Origin: Actinomycetota bacterium
GTDB lineage: Bacteria > Actinomycetota > Actinomycetes > Mycobacteriales > Mycobacteriaceae
Assembly: GCA_018268465.1 (NCBI GenBank)
Contig: JAFDWN010000002.1
Span: 413,043-477,042 of the forward strand
Direction: 5' to 3'
DNA: 64,000 nucleotides
The translations under genes and the position numbers were made by a program. Each line of letters begins with the position of its first letter. Within the stretch, counting starts at the first letter, position 1. This document shows, piece by piece, positions 60,916 through 64,000 of this stretch. The notes beneath the pieces were generated by a model, which was not told where the DNA came from, made no database searches, and was given only the letters and a program-made list of their open reading frames with translations.

Positions 60916-61303
60916 GATCTCCCTAGCTGTGTCGCCGGCGGTCCATCGGATCACCGGATGGTTGTGGGTGCCTGGTGTTACCGCTACACCACACACCCGG
61001 CAAGACCTTCATGTGAGCGGAATTAGAAACCTCACATGTTGCTCTTACGCTTCGCTCATCGTTGACACGAGGAACATAACGGTGAGGCAACCGTGCGGCA
61101 ACGCGTGCACATCCAGCCTGTATGCCGCGTCACGCGATCCTGAGGGTTTGCTGGATCAGCGCGGACGTCGGCACGCGCGCATCGCTTGCCGCGCGACACC
61201 GGCGGCGGCCATGACTTCACCCGACGTCACCGTGCACACGGGCACACAAAATTGACAGCCGTTCAAGATCGACTGTTTCCAGCGCTTAACGCGAAATAAC
61301 AGC
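60916..61303. other. 388-bp upstream region of the porin gene
   Basis: No gene seen. Long untranslated or control regions precede msp genes in M. smegmatis. It contains a perfect palindrome (61010-61038). The segment 61039-61303 includes no clear promoter; the minus-strand small gene ends at 61304, so the porin could also be read through from it. Confidence 0.5.
61010..61038. promoter_or_regulatory. palindrome upstream of the porin gene
   Basis: CATGTGAG (61010-61017) and CTCACATG (61031-61038) are perfect 8-bp inverted repeats with a 13-bp AT-rich spacer. The half-site contains TGTGA, as in CRP-type operators, but the spacing is longer than the usual 6 bp. Operator role is inferred. Confidence 0.45.
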
Positions 61304-61459
61304 TCAGTCGTGGTGCGGGGGGATGTTTTCCCGCAACCATCGCTCGTGCTGTGCGGCATCATCGGGCGAGGCGATATCGCGCTCATCCGGCGAGATCTCG
61401 GGCAGGTGATCACCGAAGACCTTGTTAACTGCGTCCTGCGACGGAGGTGTGTTGCACAT
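61304..61459 (-). CDS. 51-aa acidic small protein upstream of the porin gene
   Basis: ATG 61459 to TGA 61304, 51 residues: MCNTPPSQDAVNKVFGDHLP..., SPDERDIASPDDAAQHERWL and a HHD end. Composition is natural for a soluble protein (Asp/Glu-rich, one Trp, no Arg/Pro shadow bias), and codons favour G or C in third position. No ribosome site is obvious (GATTGTG precedes), so a leaderless or weak start is possible. Too short to be called by usual cut-offs. I do not recognise the family. Confidence 0.55.
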   Translation of the reverse strand: MCNTPPSQDAVNKVFGDHLPEISPDERDIASPDDAAQHERWLRENIPPHHD

Positions 61460-61564
61460 CACAATCTCGTATCAGAGTGACTAAGATCACATTTCGATCG
61501 GGAAGTTTCGTTCATCCCGTATTCACCGAGCGTAGAAGCGATGAGACACCCAAATGAAACGCCA

Positions 61565-61597
61565 GTACCACCGCCGCCGGTCTCGGCGCGGTGGTAC
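61565..61597 (-). terminator. hairpin downstream of moaB2
   Basis: GTACCACCGC and GCGGTGGTAC pair, and the interior CGCCG/CGGCG-type bases extend the stem with a one-base bulge around GTCT. It lies 23 bp past the moaB2 stop and probably ends the mprB?-pepD-moaB2 transcripts. Confidence 0.6.
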
Positions 61598-61619
61598 GAA
61601 GCGATGGGGGGTGGGGTCG

Positions 61620-62171
61620 TTAGATCTCCAAGCTTGATAGCTGACCGATGATCTGAACCGCCAACGGGCTCAGGGTGGCCATCCCGTCGCGCACGGCGGC
61701 ACGCGACCCGGCCAGATTGACCACCAACGTGCTCCCTGAGATTCCGGCCAGGCCCCGGGAGACGCCCGCGTCGACGATGCCGGCCGACAAGCCGGAGGCA
61801 CGCAGCGCCTCGGAGATACCGAGCAGTTCACGATCGAGGATGTCGAGGGTGGCTTCGGGGGTCACATCGCGCGGGGTGACCCCCGTGCCCCCGACAGACA
61901 CCACGAGGTCTACGCCGCCTATGACGGCCGTGTTCAGCGCGTTGCGGATTTCGACCTCGTCCGAGGAGACCACGACGACGCCGTCGACGACGAATCCCGT
62001 CTCACCGAGCAACTCGGTGACCAACGGGCCGCTGTGGTCCTGTTCACCGTGGGCCGTGCGGTCGTCGACAACCACGACGAGCGCACGGCCGACCAACTCC
62101 CCTGGCTGTTCCATGACTGCCACCGTATATCCGGGGGCGGACAGTGGCGCGGCCGGATGGGAACCCGTCAT
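61620..62171 (-). CDS. moaB2: molybdenum cofactor biosynthesis protein MoaB2 (Rv0984)
   Basis: 183 residues from ATG 62171, which overlaps the pepD stop. MoaB/Mog fold: GRALVVVVDDRTAHGEQDHSG, the MPT-binding VVSVGGTGVTPRDVTPEATLDIL, and SGSTLVVNLAGSRAAVRDGM. It acts on molybdopterin adenylylation, or in mycobacteria may have another role: M. tuberculosis MoaB2 has been reported to bind SigH. ATG 62114 (start of MEQPGELVG) is an alternative closer to the domain. Confidence 0.9.
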   Translation of the reverse strand: MTGSHPAAPLSAPGYTVAVMEQPGELVGRALVVVVDDRTAHGEQDHSGPLVTELLGETGFVVDGVVVVSSDEVEIRNALNTAVIGGVDLVVSVGGTGVTPRDVTPEATLDILDRELLGISEALRASGLSAGIVDAGVSRGLAGISGSTLVVNLAGSRAAVRDGMATLSPLAVQIIGQLSSLEI

Positions 62172-63553
62172 CACTGCTGGGCCTTGCCGAGTGTGACCTG
62201 CACGGTCTGCGGCTTACCCGAGGAATCCACATACGTCAGCGTCACCTTGTCGCCGGGAGCCTTCGACCGCACGGCCGCCACCAGGGCGTCGGCACTGGCG
62301 ATGACCCGGTCGTCGAGCTTGGTCACGACGACGCCGCTCGGCAGGCCCGCACTGGCCGCCGCACCGCCCGCGGTGACATCGACGATCTTGGCGCCGTTGG
62401 CCGACGTGTCGTTGCTGACCTGGACACCCAGCGACGCGTGCGAGGCGGTGCCGGTCTGGATCAGCTCGTCGGCGATCCGCTTGGCCTGGTCGATGGGGAT
62501 CGCGAAGCCAAGCCCGATCGATCCGCTCTGCGAGGCACCGCTGGCACCGCCACCGAGTGTGGCGATGGCCGAGTTGATGCCGACGAGTTCACCGTTCATG
62601 TTGACCAGGGCGCCGCCCGAGTTACCCGGGTTGATCGCCGCGTCGGTCTGGATGGCGTCGAGCACCGTGTTCTGGTTCTTGGCATCCCCGCCCGCGGCGA
62701 CGGGCCGGTTCAGGGCGCTGATGATCCCGGTGGTCACGGTGCCCTCGAGGCCTAGCGGAGATCCGACAGCCACCACGTCCTGGCCCACGCGCAGGCTCGC
62801 CGACGAACCCAGGGTGATCGGCGTCAGATCCGACACACCCTTGGCGCGCACCACGGCGATGTCGCTGGCCGGGTCGGTCCCGACCACCGTGAAGGGCGCC
62901 GTGCTGCCATCGGCGAACGTGACCATCGTGCGCGTCGGTCCGGACGCGTCGGGGCCGTCGGGGCTCACCGGACCGTCGGAGCCCTCAGAGCCGTCGTTGG
63001 CGACGGCGACGACGTGGTTGTTGGTGAGGATCAGGCCGTCGGAGGTCAGGATGATGCCCGACCCCTCTTCCGAGGCCCGGCCCATATCGGTCTGCAATTT
63101 GACGACACTCGGCACCACCTTGGCGGCGACCTGCTCGACCGAACCCGCGGGCACGCTGGCGGCCGGAACCGTGGGTGCCACACCGATGGCCGGCGAACTG
63201 GCGACGGGTTGATCGGGCCGCACCAGCATCGCGACGCCACCCCCGACGCCTGCCGAGACGAGAGCTACCGCGAGCGCGCCAACGGTCAGCGCCCCCGCGC
63301 GTGACCGCTTCGGCGGCGCAGCGGGCACCGTTTCGACCGGTGGCCGCGGCGGCACCTGAGCGCCCCGATAGGGGTCATAGGGCGTGCGGAAGTGCTGCGG
63401 CTGCTGCTGCGTGGCATAGCGCCAGTCGTAGGACTGCTGCGGGTAGGACTCCGGCCGTTGCGCACCCGGGTAACCGGGGGCCGCCGGCTCGGTGCCGCCG
63501 GGACGCCGTCCCGGCTGCTGCGGCGGCGGGGTGTACCTCGGGTGGTTGGTCAT
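62171..63553 (-). CDS. pepD: HtrA-like periplasmic serine protease PepD (Rv0983)
   Basis: 460 residues. Cytoplasmic Pro/Gln/Tyr-rich tail (1-85), one membrane helix (about 87-110), trypsin-like domain with triad His180 (LTNNHVV), Asp231 (ASDIAVV) and Ser312 (PGNSGGAL), then a PDZ domain (about 365-455). It has an insert rich in Asp/Gly/Ser/Pro after the His loop (residues 187-206). PepD degrades or refolds misfolded envelope proteins and belongs to the MprAB-SigE stress network. ATG 63553 chosen by length and context. Coupled to moaB2. Confidence 0.93.
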   Translation of the reverse strand: MTNHPRYTPPPQQPGRRPGGTEPAAPGYPGAQRPESYPQQSYDWRYATQQQPQHFRTPYDPYRGAQVPPRPPVETVPAAPPKRSRAGALTVGALAVALVSAGVGGGVAMLVRPDQPVASSPAIGVAPTVPAASVPAGSVEQVAAKVVPSVVKLQTDMGRASEEGSGIILTSDGLILTNNHVVAVANDGSEGSDGPVSPDGPDASGPTRTMVTFADGSTAPFTVVGTDPASDIAVVRAKGVSDLTPITLGSSASLRVGQDVVAVGSPLGLEGTVTTGIISALNRPVAAGGDAKNQNTVLDAIQTDAAINPGNSGGALVNMNGELVGINSAIATLGGGASGASQSGSIGLGFAIPIDQAKRIADELIQTGTASHASLGVQVSNDTSANGAKIVDVTAGGAAASAGLPSGVVVTKLDDRVIASADALVAAVRSKAPGDKVTLTYVDSSGKPQTVQVTLGKAQQ

Positions 63554-63630
63554 GGGCCTGCGTTGCTCTTTCTCGAAAAGTGGGTGTCTATAGCTGCTAA
63601 CGAAGTTCGCAGGCCAACAGTGCCCGCCCG

Positions 63631-63653
63631 GGCTGAGAATCGACTTAGAGAAC
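63631..63653 (-). promoter_or_regulatory. possible MprA-type repeat upstream of pepD
   Basis: On the minus strand two loosely matching repeats (CTCTAAG and CTCAGCC, 13 bp apart) resemble the direct-repeat form of MprA boxes. They are 78-100 bp upstream of pepD, a known MprA target in M. tuberculosis. Weak match. Confidence 0.25.
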
Positions 63654-63696
63654 ATTCGGGACAGACCGAGACTTCGTCCGCCACGATGCATGTCAT

Positions 63697-64000
63697 CTAT
63701 TGATTGTCGGCGCCGACCACACGTTCGGCGACGTCATGCAACTCGCGTGTCGCGGAAATGGCTCGTCCGGGCAGCACCACGTGAATGGCGGTCCCGGGTG
63801 GCTCCGCGCCCGGCACGGCGTCCTCCACCCGCAACGCGCCACCGTGTTTGAGCACAACCTGTTTGACGATCGCCAGGCCCAGCCCGGAACCGGGCATGGC
63901 GCGGGCGGCGGTCGACCGGTAGAACCGTTCGAACACCAACCGGCGTTCCTGCGGCGCGATCCCCGGGCCGCCGTCGGACACCACCAGTTCGGCATGCACG
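63697..64000 (-). CDS. mprB: sensor histidine kinase MprB (Rv0982), C-terminal part
   Basis: Only the last ~100 residues are in the window; the start lies beyond 64000. They contain the GHKL ATPase G1 and G2 boxes (VVSDGGPGIAPQE and GSGLGLAIVKQVV) and the F box (FERFYRS). The position upstream of pepD-moaB2 identifies it as MprB of the MprAB two-component system that senses envelope stress and regulates pepD. Tail HDVAERVVGADNQ is specific to this protein. Confidence 0.88.
   Translation of the reverse strand, partial: VHAELVVSDGGPGIAPQERRLVFERFYRSTAARAMPGSGLGLAIVKQVVLKHGGALRVEDAVPGAEPPGTAIHVVLPGRAISATRELHDVAERVVGADNQ

Overview
The window is high-GC actinobacterial DNA. Its gene order matches the Mycobacterium tuberculosis segment from Rv1002c to Rv0982: pmt, arcA, an AlkB-like gene, the cAMP-dependent acetyltransferase, the Rv0996-like sepX/glpR, rimJ, moeA1/glp, galU, a 5-FTHF cyclo-ligase, the Rv0991c chaperone gene, a SAF-domain protein, mscL, moaB2, pepD and mprB. 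An MspA-type porin almost identical to the M. smegmatis porins lies between mscL and moaB2. Together these point to a fast-growing Mycolicibacterium related to, but distinct from, M. smegmatis. All assignments come from reading the sequence and recalled family knowledge; no search was run.

Layout. (1) 1-14.5 kb is a core-like block: pmt, a DUF559 nuclease-like gene bracketed by unusual repeats, arcA with divergent soxR, an AlkB-like dioxygenase, two DUF5642-type lipoproteins, secreted proteins, a PE-PPE serine hydrolase, an LpqN/LpqT lipoprotein, an AfsR/SARP-type regulator, and a cAMP-gated acetyltransferase coupled to a shikimate-dehydrogenase-like gene. (2) 14.5-22.2 kb looks like a dormancy (DosR-type) cluster: two universal stress proteins, an Rv2004c-like kinase, two Acg-type nitroreductases, an Rv1733c-like membrane protein, and candidate DosR boxes. 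(3) 22.6-36.2 kb is accessory. It holds a secreted lipase; an acyl-CoA ligase, a degenerate ABC-like protein, a YhgE/Pip membrane protein, a TetR regulator and a hydrolase, linked by three copies of one 20-bp operator-like palindrome; a second small TetR-controlled operon; and an Old-Yellow-Enzyme locus that is decaying (frameshift in the enzyme gene, truncated regulator).

(4) 36427-52824 is a genomic island of about 16 kb. It is bounded by 52-bp direct repeats made of the 3' part of a tRNA-Ala(CGC) gene; the intact tRNA is at the right end, and no integrase is visible. The island carries a GMC oxidoreductase-aldehyde dehydrogenase-LysE operon, cstA with a small YbdD-like partner, a methyltransferase and a second AfsR-type regulator. 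It also carries an IS630-family element, a truncated DUF4062 gene, a BrnT-like/RHH toxin-antitoxin pair, and a collapsed Wadjet (JetBCD/Ept) anti-plasmid operon in which jetC and jetD have been fused by deletion.

(5) 52.8-64 kb returns to the conserved core. It has recognisable control sites: three MtrA-like 9-mers between sepX/glpR and a small secreted-protein gene, a CIRCE/HrcA element before the Rv0991c homologue, strong intrinsic terminators, and the moaB2-pepD-mprB stress-response end. A 51-aa protein gene lies upstream of the porin.
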